The position numbers and the translations under genes are program-made. DNA of 42,551 bases from Candidatus Latescibacterota bacterium (GTDB lineage: Bacteria; Latescibacterota; UBA2968; UBA8231). Of the stretch, positions 7,113-14,613 are shown piece by piece (position 1 is the first letter of the stretch; each line of letters begins with the position of its first letter). The notes beneath the pieces were generated by a model. The model had not been told where the DNA came from, did no database searches, and saw only the letters and a program-made list of their open reading frames with translations. Location: positions 1-42,551 of the forward strand of contig JACPJE010000015.1 in NCBI GenBank assembly GCA_016187725.1, in the 5' to 3' direction.

Positions 7113-8024
7113 TCAGGGGGTGGAGTGCTCATAGGTCTGGCGGATCTGGCGGGCCCGGTCCTCGGCGGCCTGGGCCTCGGCGTCGCGCTTGCCCTTCCTC
7201 AGGAGGAGGGCGTAATTATCGAGCGTGCGGGCCAGGTCGGGACGGTCGCCGAGGTTTTTTTCCTGGATGGCCAGAGCGCGGCGGTAGAAGGCTTCGGCCT
7301 GGGCGTAGTCGCCCCGCGCCTGGTTCAGCATGCCCAGATCGCGGCAGGTGCGGGCCAGGTCGGGATGGTCGCCGAGGTTTTTTTCCTGGATGGCCAGGGC
7401 GCGGCGGTAGAAGGTCTCGGCCTGGGGATAGCTTCCCTGCAGATAGTACTCATAGGCCTGGGCGCTGAATTTGCAGGCCAGGGCGCGCTTGTCCAGGGAA
7501 TCGGCCAGGCCGCGCTGGCCCCGGGCTCGGTACAGATCGGCCAGCTGGTCGAGGATGGAGGCCAGCTGGGGGGCGCGGGGATCGAGGAGCTGTTGCAGGG
7601 CGAGGGCCTGGGTATAGAGGCTCTCGGCCCGGGCGTAGTTCTGCTGGTCCAGGTAAAAGGCGGCCGCCTGGGCCTGGAGCAGGGCGCGCTGGGGGTCGAG
7701 GAGCGGCAGGGCGTGCTGGGCCAGGTTGAGGATTTCGGCGTAGAGGCTCTCGGCCCGGGCAGGGCGGCCCTGGAGGGCGTGCAGGCCGGCCAGGCGCTGC
7801 AGGGTGGGAACCAGGCGCGGATCTGCCGCATCTGCAAGGTCGCCGCGCGCCGCTTCGTATTGCTGCTGGGCCTGGGGGTAGTCTCCCCTCTGCAGGGCTT
7901 CTTCTCCGGCGCGGTAGTGGGTCTGCCAGGGCGAGGGCTGGGGCGCGCTGTCCTGGTGCGGGCCGCAGGAACTCCACAGGGCAGCGACCAGGAATGAGGG
8001 CAAGAGGAACTGGTGGATCGACAT
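7113..8024 (-). CDS. Secreted TPR protein, kinesin-light-chain-type repeats
   Basis: This 303-residue exported protein has a hydrophobic N-terminus ending in Cys20 (AALWSSCGP). Lipidation is possible, but the lipobox is atypical (Trp at -3). It carries about six TPRs. The last two full ones are nearly identical 41-residue units, each with FYRRALAIQEKNLGD followed by PDLAR (7354-7433 and 7231-7310 in DNA), which points to recent internal duplication. These 42-residue repeats are of the TPR_10/TPR_12 class used as peptide-binding scaffolds. The start is divergent to, and overlaps, the CRTAC1 gene on the plus strand. No enzymatic domain is visible. Confidence 0.85.
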   Translation of the reverse strand: MSIHQFLLPSFLVAALWSSCGPHQDSAPQPSPWQTHYRAGEEALQRGDYPQAQQQYEAARGDLADAADPRLVPTLQRLAGLHALQGRPARAESLYAEILNLAQHALPLLDPQRALLQAQAAAFYLDQQNYARAESLYTQALALQQLLDPRAPQLASILDQLADLYRARGQRGLADSLDKRALACKFSAQAYEYYLQGSYPQAETFYRRALAIQEKNLGDHPDLARTCRDLGMLNQARGDYAQAEAFYRRALAIQEKNLGDRPDLARTLDNYALLLRKGKRDAEAQAAEDRARQIRQTYEHSTP

Positions 8025-9695
8025 ATCTCTAAAACAACTAGACTAATACCTCCGCGCAGAAGCGTCAAGGGAAGGGGAGGTCTGGGGCTGATCTGGCTGG
8101 GTCTGAGCCTGGCCGGGGAGGCCTGGGCAGGCCAGGTGCAGTTTGTGGACGTGGCTGCCCAGGTGGGCATTCACTTTGTCCATCACAACGGCCCTAGTCC
8201 CGAGAAGCGCATGCCCGAAACCGACGGCTCGGGCGCGGCCTTCTTCGACTGCGATGGCGACGGAGATCTGGACCTGTACCTGGTCGATAGCGGCGACCTG
8301 GTCAAGGGGCGGGAGGACCACTGGAACCACCTCTACCGCAACGAGGGGAGGCATTTCGCCGAGGTTGCTGCTGCCGCCGGCGTCCCCGGAGGGGCGTACG
8401 GCATGGGGGCCCTGGCCGGCGACTACGACAACGACGGCGACCAGGACCTCTATCTCACCAACCTGGGCCCGGACATCCTCTACCGCAACGAGGGCGGGCA
8501 TTTTACCGACCAGACCGCCCGGGCCGGCCTGGGCAGCCCGTTGTGGGGCAGCAGCGCGGCCTATCTCGACTGCGACAACGACGGCGACCTGGATCTCTTT
8601 GTGGTCAACTATGTGGACTTCAAGCTCGAAGAGCCCCACTGGTGCGGCCGGCGCGACATGAACCTGCGTTTCTACTGCGACCCCCGCCAGTATCGGCCCA
8701 GCCACAACCTCCTCTACCGCAACAACGGGGGGGGCACCTTCACCGATGTGAGCCGGGAGGCCGGCATCATTCACCAGGGCAACGGCCTGGGCGTGGTGTG
8801 CGGCGATTGGGACGGGGATGGGGACCAGGACGTGTATGTGACCAATGACCTGACCCCCAACTGGCATTACCAGAACCAGGGCAAGGGGCGTTTCGACGAG
8901 ATCGGCCTGATCGCGGGCACTGCCCTCAGTTCCGACGGGGCGATGCAGGCGGGTATGGGGGTGGACGCGGGTGACTACGACAACGACGGGGACCTCGATT
9001 TCTTTGTCGCCAATTTCCAGCTGGAGAACAAGAACCTCTACCGCAACGACGGCAGCTACTTCCCCGACGTGAGTTTCAAATCCGGGCTGGGCGAGGCCAC
9101 CCTCAACTATTTGAGTTTCGGGACCTTCTTTTTTGACTGCGACAACGATGGCTGGCAGGATCTGTTCGTGGCCAACGGGCACGTCCACGACAACATCGAG
9201 GTCTACGACAAGCTGGCCACCTATGCCCAGCAGGCGCAGATCTTCCACAATGAAGGCAAGGGGCGCTTTGTGGAGCAGACGGCGGCGGCGGGGCCGGGAT
9301 TGGCGGTGCCCTACGTGGGGCGCGGGGCGGCTTACGGCGACTACGATCAGGACGGGGACCTGGACATCGCCCTGATGAGTTCGGGGCGGGCGACGGCGCT
9401 CTTGCGCAACGAAGGGGGCAACACCGGCCACTGGCTGCAGGTCCAACTGGTGGGCAAGCAGAGCAACCGGGACGGGGTGGGGGCCAAGGTCTACGTGCAG
9501 GCCGGCCAACTGCGGCTCTTCCAGCAGGTCAAGGCCGGGTCCGGGTACCAGTCAACCAACCAGCAGGCCCTGCACTTCGGCCTGGGGCAGCACGCGCAGG
9601 CGGCCCGGGTCGAGGTGCACTGGCCCTCGGGGGCGGTGCAGGTGGTGCAGCAGGTGCCGGCTGACCAGGTGCTCCGCCTGGAAGAAACCCCCTGA
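8013..9695 (+). CDS. CRTAC1-family secreted protein: FG-GAP/VCBS propeller plus ASPIC/UnbV domain
   Basis: This exported protein of about 560 residues has a hydrophobic signal peptide ending AGEAWA before GQVQF. Seven calcium-binding loops of the form DxDxDGxxD occur between residues about 78 and 450 (for example DCDGDGDLDLY, DYDNDGDQDLY, DWDGDGDQDVY, DYDQDGDLDIA). Each is followed by a LYRNEG-type turn, as in a seven-bladed integrin-alpha-like propeller. The C-terminus (about 485-555) is an ASPIC/UnbV domain with RDGVGAKVYV and RVEVHWPSGAVQ. Known relatives are extracellular or periplasmic; the ligand is unknown. The only in-frame conventional start is GTG 8013, which overlaps the divergent TPR start. 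A purine-rich GGGGAGG stretch at about 8073-8081 hints that the real start could be a rarer codon downstream. It ends one base before the convergent TPR gene. Confidence 0.88.
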   Translation: MDRHISKTTRLIPPRRSVKGRGGLGLIWLGLSLAGEAWAGQVQFVDVAAQVGIHFVHHNGPSPEKRMPETDGSGAAFFDCDGDGDLDLYLVDSGDLVKGREDHWNHLYRNEGRHFAEVAAAAGVPGGAYGMGALAGDYDNDGDQDLYLTNLGPDILYRNEGGHFTDQTARAGLGSPLWGSSAAYLDCDNDGDLDLFVVNYVDFKLEEPHWCGRRDMNLRFYCDPRQYRPSHNLLYRNNGGGTFTDVSREAGIIHQGNGLGVVCGDWDGDGDQDVYVTNDLTPNWHYQNQGKGRFDEIGLIAGTALSSDGAMQAGMGVDAGDYDNDGDLDFFVANFQLENKNLYRNDGSYFPDVSFKSGLGEATLNYLSFGTFFFDCDNDGWQDLFVANGHVHDNIEVYDKLATYAQQAQIFHNEGKGRFVEQTAAAGPGLAVPYVGRGAAYGDYDQDGDLDIALMSSGRATALLRNEGGNTGHWLQVQLVGKQSNRDGVGAKVYVQAGQLRLFQQVKAGSGYQSTNQQALHFGLGQHAQAARVEVHWPSGAVQVVQQVPADQVLRLEETP

Positions 9696-9696
9696 G

Positions 9697-10959
9697 TTAT
9701 TTCAGGCTTGCCAGGGCCACCTCGATCTGGGGCCGCAGCGGATGGTCGGGCGGGCACAGGCTGAGGGCCTTTTCCAGGGCCTGCCTGGCCTCCGGTCCAT
9801 GGCCGGCCCCCAACTGGCCTATGCCCAGGTAGTACCACGCCCTGGGTTCCTGGGGCGTCAGCCCCACGACCCGCTGGTAGTAGACCAGGGCCTCGGCGTG
9901 GCGCTGCCTGGCGCTCAGCAGGCTGGCGGCGTTGACCAGGGCTGGCACATAGGTCGGCTCGGCGTCGATGGCCTGCCGGTAATAGGCCAGGGCCTCCTGG
10001 GGATGCTGGTGGTGGAGCAGCAGGCCGCCCATCTGGTTGAGCAGCCCTGCCGGCGGCTGGAGACGGGCGGCCTTGGCCAGTTTGTCCAGGGCTTCGTCGA
10101 GGTACCCGTGCTGGGCGAAGAAGGCGCCCAGCCGGTAGTGGTGGACCGGATCTTCGGGGGCATTGAGCACCGAGGCGCGCAGCTTTTTCATCTGCTTGGG
10201 CACCTCCGTATCCCCCCTGCCGATGGCCTGCAGATGCTGAAAGCGGGCCAGGGCCGAGTCGGCCAGGGCGATGCGGTCCTGCTTGCGGGCCAGGGCTGCC
10301 AGGCGGTAGAGGGCTTCGGGGAAGCCGAGGTCCAGGTGCACCGCCTGGGAAAAGGCATTGAGGGCGTCGGCATTGCGGCCGGCCCCTTCGAGGGCCTGGG
10401 CCAGAAAGAAGTAGAGGGTGGCGTCTTCTGGATAGAGGGCCAGGGCCTGGCCGAACTGCTCCACGGCCTCGGGGTAGCGGTCGGTGCCCAGGTACACCTC
10501 GCCCAGCCGGCGGTGCACGGAGGGCTGCCTGGGATCCAGCGCCAGGGCCTGCTGCAGATGCTTCTCAGCCTCGGCGTACTGCCCCAGCTTGGTGTAGATC
10601 CCGCCCAGGTTCACGTGGGCCACGGCAAAGGCGGGCATCAGGCGCAAGACGTGCTCCAGGGCCTCGATGGCCGGGGCGTAGCGGCCTTCTGCGGCATAGG
10701 CGTTGGCCATCAGGTTGTAGAGGGGAACCGCCGCCGAATCCTGCTTCAGCCCCTCCTGGCAGACCCTGATGGCCTCGGCGAAGCGGCCCTCGGCCAGGTG
10801 GCTCCTGGCCTGCTCCACGTAGCGGGGGATGGGCGAAGACGAACGCGCCGGTTGGGCTGTCGCCGCCGGTTGGGGCTGGGGTTCGGGGGGCGGGGCTTCT
10901 GGTTCGGAGGCGCATCCCAGCGGGAGCGCAGTGAGCAGGAGCCAGTAGCAGCGCATCAT
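9697..10959 (-). CDS. TPR lipoprotein coupled to a CRTAC1 protein
   Basis: This exported TPR protein has about 420 residues. The start is ATG 10959, whose ATGA overlaps the stop of the upstream CRTAC1 gene, implying translational coupling. MMRCYWLLLTALPLGCASEPE is a signal peptide with a probable lipidation Cys16. A Pro/Ala linker (about 20-45) follows, then nine or more TPRs across 50-415, for example AHVNLGGIYTKLGQYAEAEK and AWYYLGIGQLGAGHGPEAR. The protein should sit on a membrane in the periplasm and bind partner proteins. Its coupling to the CRTAC1 gene suggests that partner. The upstream reading frame extends beyond 10959 but has no coding character there. Confidence 0.9.
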   Translation of the reverse strand: MMRCYWLLLTALPLGCASEPEAPPPEPQPQPAATAQPARSSSPIPRYVEQARSHLAEGRFAEAIRVCQEGLKQDSAAVPLYNLMANAYAAEGRYAPAIEALEHVLRLMPAFAVAHVNLGGIYTKLGQYAEAEKHLQQALALDPRQPSVHRRLGEVYLGTDRYPEAVEQFGQALALYPEDATLYFFLAQALEGAGRNADALNAFSQAVHLDLGFPEALYRLAALARKQDRIALADSALARFQHLQAIGRGDTEVPKQMKKLRASVLNAPEDPVHHYRLGAFFAQHGYLDEALDKLAKAARLQPPAGLLNQMGGLLLHHQHPQEALAYYRQAIDAEPTYVPALVNAASLLSARQRHAEALVYYQRVVGLTPQEPRAWYYLGIGQLGAGHGPEARQALEKALSLCPPDHPLRPQIEVALASLK

Positions 10960-13250
10960 TCTTTGAAGTGGAGTACCTGGTTCAAACCGGCGACCGGCAG
11001 CTGCTGGGTCTTGCCCGAAGGCCAGCGGACTTCCAGTTCGTCGACCCGGGTGCGGGGGCCCAGGCCGAATTCCACCGGCAGGCTGTTGGTGCAGCCAAAG
11101 CCGTCGCCGCTGCTGATATGGGTGTTCTGCACCAGGTCGCCGGCGCGCAGGCGCAGCTGGGCGCCGATGGCGCTGCGGTTGGAGGGTGCGCTGCCTTCGA
11201 GAGTCACGGCCAGCCAGTTGTTGGCGTGGCCGTCGTTGCGGTAGAGATGGTTGCGCCACAGGTCTCCGGGATAGTGCCCGCCGATGCCGGCGTAGAGATC
11301 GAGATCGCCGTCCTGGTCGTAGTCGGCAAAGGCCACCCCGTGGCCCTTGCCGATATTGCCCACCTCGGCCGATTCGGTGATGTCGGCGAAGCGGTTGCCC
11401 AGGTTGCGGTAGAGGATATTGGGCTCGAAACGGGCCATGTTGGGGCCGCCATTGGCCAGGTAGATGTCAATGCGGCCGTCGTAGTCCACGTCGCCCCAGC
11501 CGGCGCCCATGGCGCCGAAGGAGCGGGTCAGTCCCATCTCCTCGGCCACGTCGGTAAAGGTGTCGTGCCCGTCGTTGCGGTAGAGGTAGGCGCGCGCCGG
11601 GTGGGCTGAACGGCCGGTGATCTGGGATTCGACGAAGTGCTCGTAGTAGGACATGGCGGAGACAAAGAGGTCCAGGTCGCCGTCGTCGTCGGCGTCGAAG
11701 AAGAAGGTGACGTATCCTCCCTGGACCGGCTTGCCTACCCCGGCCCGTGGGGTGATGTCGGCGAAGCGGCCCTGGCCCTCGTTGCGGAAGAGGGTGTTGG
11801 GATTGGCCACGTCGGCCACGTACAGATCCTGGTCCCCGTCCCGGTCGTAATCGCCAAAGGCCACCCCCAGGGACTTGCCCCTCAGGTCCACCCCGGCCTG
11901 GGCCGCCCGGTCGGTGAAACGGCCATTCCCCTCGTTGTGATAGAGCTTGTTGGCCGCCCCGGCGCCGGTGATGCCGTCGGCCACGTACAGGTCCACCCAG
12001 CCGTCGTTGTCGTAGTCGGCCCAGGCCGCCTGGAAACTGTCGTCCGGGTCGCCCACGCCCGCCTCCTCGCTGACCTCCTTGAAGGTGCCGTCACCCTGGT
12101 TCTGGTAGAGGGAGTTGGGCGCCGTCCCCTCCCAGGCGTCGCGGGTGGCGTACAGGTCCAGATCGCCGTCGTTGTCGTAGTCGGCGCAGGTGGCGCTCCA
12201 GCCCCCGCGCGGGTCGTAGAGCCCGGCCTGCCTGGCGACGTCGGCGAAGCGCCCGCCCTGGTTGAGGTAGAGGGAATGGGGGATCTGGATGCCCGCGGTG
12301 AAGATGTCCAGGTCGCCGTCGGCGTCGTAGTCCCCCCAGGCGCTGCCCCGGTTGCGCCCCAGCTTGTCCACCCCGGCGGCGGGGGCCACGTCGGTGAAGC
12401 GGACCGGCGACTTTTCGCCGATGGGATAGAGGTGGATCTGGTAGCGTTCGGCCAGGTCGCCGGGGTAGGTGCCGTAGGCGGCCAGCCAGGCCAGGCGCAG
12501 GTTCCACTGGCGGGGGGGCTTCATGGGAGAATTGGCGGGGATGGCGTCGATGGACTGCTGGTACGCCGCCACCGCCTTCTCGTACTGCCTGAGCCAGTAG
12601 TAAGTGGTGCCGGCCAGAAAGGTGAGGTACTGGTCCTTGGGCTGCTGCCTGAGCAACTCTTCCAGTTCGGCGGCGGATTTCTCAAATTCGCCCAGGTGCA
12701 GATTGGCCGCGGCCCGGCCGGCCCGGGCCTTGGGATGGCCGGGCTTCGCTTGCAAGATAGCCTCGTACTGGGCCAGGGCCCCCCGGGGCTCGGGGGGCGA
12801 CTCGGTCATGTAGAGGTTGGCCAGTTCCAGGTGGGGGGCCACCTGGTCGGGGAAGTCGGCGACGATCGCCTCGACCAGCTTGCGGGCTTCGAGCTGGCGG
12901 TCGAGCCTCAGATAGGCGCGGGCCAGCTGCATGCGGGCCTCGTGGCGGCCGGGTTGCTGCTGCGCGGCCACTTCCAGGTGCTGGCGGGCCAGGTCGTACT
13001 GCTGCTGGCGGTAGTGGACCTCTCCCAGCCCGAGCCGCGCCTCGTAATGGGTGGGGTCCAGGCGCAGGATTTCCTCAAAGGTGGTGCCAGCCCCCTTGAA
13101 GTCGTAGTTTTTGATCTGCTCCAGGGCCTGTTGGTAGAGCTGGGCGGCGCGTTGACGATCCGCTTCGCTGGGTCTATGTTTGGCTTCATCGCCGCAACCG
13201 GGGCCGGCCAGCAGCCAGAGACCGAGCAGGAGCAGGCGGGAAAGAGACAT
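10956..13250 (-). CDS. TPR-CRTAC1 fusion lipoprotein
   Basis: This is a 764-residue exported protein starting at ATG 13250 (MSLSRLLLLGLWLLAGPGC). The Cys19 lipobox is acceptable, so it is probably membrane-anchored. Residues about 25-270 are TPRs (HYEARLGLGEVHYRQQQYDLA, with following repeats). Seven DxDxDG calcium loops fall between about 305 and 655 (DYDADGDLDIF, DYDNDGDLDLY, DYDNDGWVDLY, DYDRDGDQDLY, DADDDGDLDLF, DVDYDGRIDIY, DYDQDGDLDLY). The ASPIC/UnbV domain at about 690-764 contains RSAIGAQLRLR and LEVRWPSGKTQ. Here the TPR and the propeller are in one chain, whereas neighbours carry them on separate coupled genes. It is divergent from the plus-strand TPR gene across 100 bp. Confidence 0.92.
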   Translation of the reverse strand: MSLSRLLLLGLWLLAGPGCGDEAKHRPSEADRQRAAQLYQQALEQIKNYDFKGAGTTFEEILRLDPTHYEARLGLGEVHYRQQQYDLARQHLEVAAQQQPGRHEARMQLARAYLRLDRQLEARKLVEAIVADFPDQVAPHLELANLYMTESPPEPRGALAQYEAILQAKPGHPKARAGRAAANLHLGEFEKSAAELEELLRQQPKDQYLTFLAGTTYYWLRQYEKAVAAYQQSIDAIPANSPMKPPRQWNLRLAWLAAYGTYPGDLAERYQIHLYPIGEKSPVRFTDVAPAAGVDKLGRNRGSAWGDYDADGDLDIFTAGIQIPHSLYLNQGGRFADVARQAGLYDPRGGWSATCADYDNDGDLDLYATRDAWEGTAPNSLYQNQGDGTFKEVSEEAGVGDPDDSFQAAWADYDNDGWVDLYVADGITGAGAANKLYHNEGNGRFTDRAAQAGVDLRGKSLGVAFGDYDRDGDQDLYVADVANPNTLFRNEGQGRFADITPRAGVGKPVQGGYVTFFFDADDDGDLDLFVSAMSYYEHFVESQITGRSAHPARAYLYRNDGHDTFTDVAEEMGLTRSFGAMGAGWGDVDYDGRIDIYLANGGPNMARFEPNILYRNLGNRFADITESAEVGNIGKGHGVAFADYDQDGDLDLYAGIGGHYPGDLWRNHLYRNDGHANNWLAVTLEGSAPSNRSAIGAQLRLRAGDLVQNTHISSGDGFGCTNSLPVEFGLGPRTRVDELEVRWPSGKTQQLPVAGLNQVLHFKE

Positions 13251-13350
13251 CCGTTTCGAGGGGCAGGTGGTGGACGGCAGGGTGGCAGAACAGTCAGACA
13301 ATGGTAAATAGAAAGACCTGCCGGGGCAACTGGCCCCAGGGCGGTGCTGA

Positions 13351-14613
13351 ATGGGCAAGAGAGATGCCGGGGTAGCGGGGCGCAAGTGGGGATGGGTGCT
13401 GGTGCTGCTGGCGGTCCTGGGGGCCGGCGGCTGGTTCGGGTACACCCGCTGGAAGGCGGTGCAGCTGGAAAAGCAGGCCCAGGCCGCCTACCAGCAGGGA
13501 GAGACGCTGCGCGGCCAGGGCAAGATGGAGCAGGCCGCCGGCTTCTACCAGCAGGCGGTGGATCTCAAGCCGGATTACGCCCAGGCCTGGGCTGAGCTGG
13601 GGGTGGTGAGGGCGGCCCGCGAGCAGTACAGCGAGGCGGCCAGTTCCTTTGACAAGGCCCTGGAGTTGAATCCTGGTATCTTCGAGGCGCGCATCGGCCT
13701 GGCCATCTGCATGGGAGGTCTGGGGAATTTCGCCGAAGCCGAGGCCAACTACAAAAAGGCCATCGAACTGCGTCCCGACTTTGCCGAGATCTACTACAAC
13801 CTCGGGTACCTCTATCAGCAACAGAACCTCTATGAGGAGGCGGCGTCCCAGTACGAAAAGGCGCTGCAGCTGAAGTCGGACTTTGTGCAGGCCCTGGCCA
13901 ACCTGGGGCAGGTCCACGATCTGAGGCACAACCCCGGCGAGGCGATCGCGGTGTACCAGCGGGCCCTGGCCCTGGCCCCCCGCGAAGGGCCGGTGTTCCT
14001 GCGCCTGGGCAACAGCTACATGGATCTGGCCGACTACACCGCGGCCAGGACGGCCTACCAGCAGGCGGTGGAACTGGGGGTGCAGAGCGGCCGGCTCTTC
14101 CACGATCTGGGGATGATCAGCCAGCAGGAAGGCAACCTGGAGGTCGCCAAGAACTACTACCGCCGGGCCTTGCAGCTGGACACCACCTATGCTGAGACCT
14201 ATTATCGGCTGGGGACGGTGCTGGAGCAACTCGGCGAGGAGATGCAGGGGGCAGCGCTTTACTTCAAGACCCTGCAGGTGGACCCGGACCACACCTCGGC
14301 TTACTACAATCTGGCCCAGCTCTACTTCGAGCAGGGAAGGCAGGAAGAGGGCCAGCAGCTCCTGAAAGTCTTCCAGCAGCTCAAGGAGTACGAGCGGAAG
14401 CGCAAGGACAAAGGGGCCACCCTGGAGAAAAACCCCCGCGACCCGCAGGCCGCCTATGAGCTGGGCATGGTCCATTTTGAGTACCGACACTACAAGAAGG
14501 CCAGGGAATCCTTCGAACGGGCCCTCAAGCTCAACCCTGACTTTGGCCCGGCCAGGGATAAACTGGCCGAGATCGACAAACTCAAGCCGCCTGCCGCGGC
14601 AACCCCCAACTGA
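13351..14613 (+). CDS. Membrane-anchored TPR protein
   Basis: This 420-residue protein has an N-terminal transmembrane anchor (WGWVLVLLAVLGAGGWFGY, residues about 13-31) followed by about ten TPRs filling residues 45-410. Repeats include AYQQGETLRGQGKMEQAAGF and IYYNLGYLYQQQNLYEEAA. It has no cleavage motif, so the TPR domain probably faces the periplasm while tethered to the inner membrane. The stop codon overlaps the start of the next CRTAC1 gene (TGATG at 14611-14615), so the two are translationally coupled. This is the second TPR/CRTAC1 coupled pair in the island. Confidence 0.9.
   Translation: MGKRDAGVAGRKWGWVLVLLAVLGAGGWFGYTRWKAVQLEKQAQAAYQQGETLRGQGKMEQAAGFYQQAVDLKPDYAQAWAELGVVRAAREQYSEAASSFDKALELNPGIFEARIGLAICMGGLGNFAEAEANYKKAIELRPDFAEIYYNLGYLYQQQNLYEEAASQYEKALQLKSDFVQALANLGQVHDLRHNPGEAIAVYQRALALAPREGPVFLRLGNSYMDLADYTAARTAYQQAVELGVQSGRLFHDLGMISQQEGNLEVAKNYYRRALQLDTTYAETYYRLGTVLEQLGEEMQGAALYFKTLQVDPDHTSAYYNLAQLYFEQGRQEEGQQLLKVFQQLKEYERKRKDKGATLEKNPRDPQAAYELGMVHFEYRHYKKARESFERALKLNPDFGPARDKLAEIDKLKPPAAATPN

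Noticed and set aside
10960-11259. Possible 100-residue N-terminal extension of the TPR lipoprotein
   Set aside because: It lies antisense-like inside the CRTAC1 frame, is Arg/Pro/Gln-rich and would hide a good signal peptide; the ATGA overlap at 10959 gives a better start.
13251-13445. N-terminal extension of the TPR-CRTAC1 fusion
   Set aside because: Low-complexity Pro/Ser/Thr sequence upstream of a proper lipoprotein signal at ATG 13250; it would also overlap the divergent gene.
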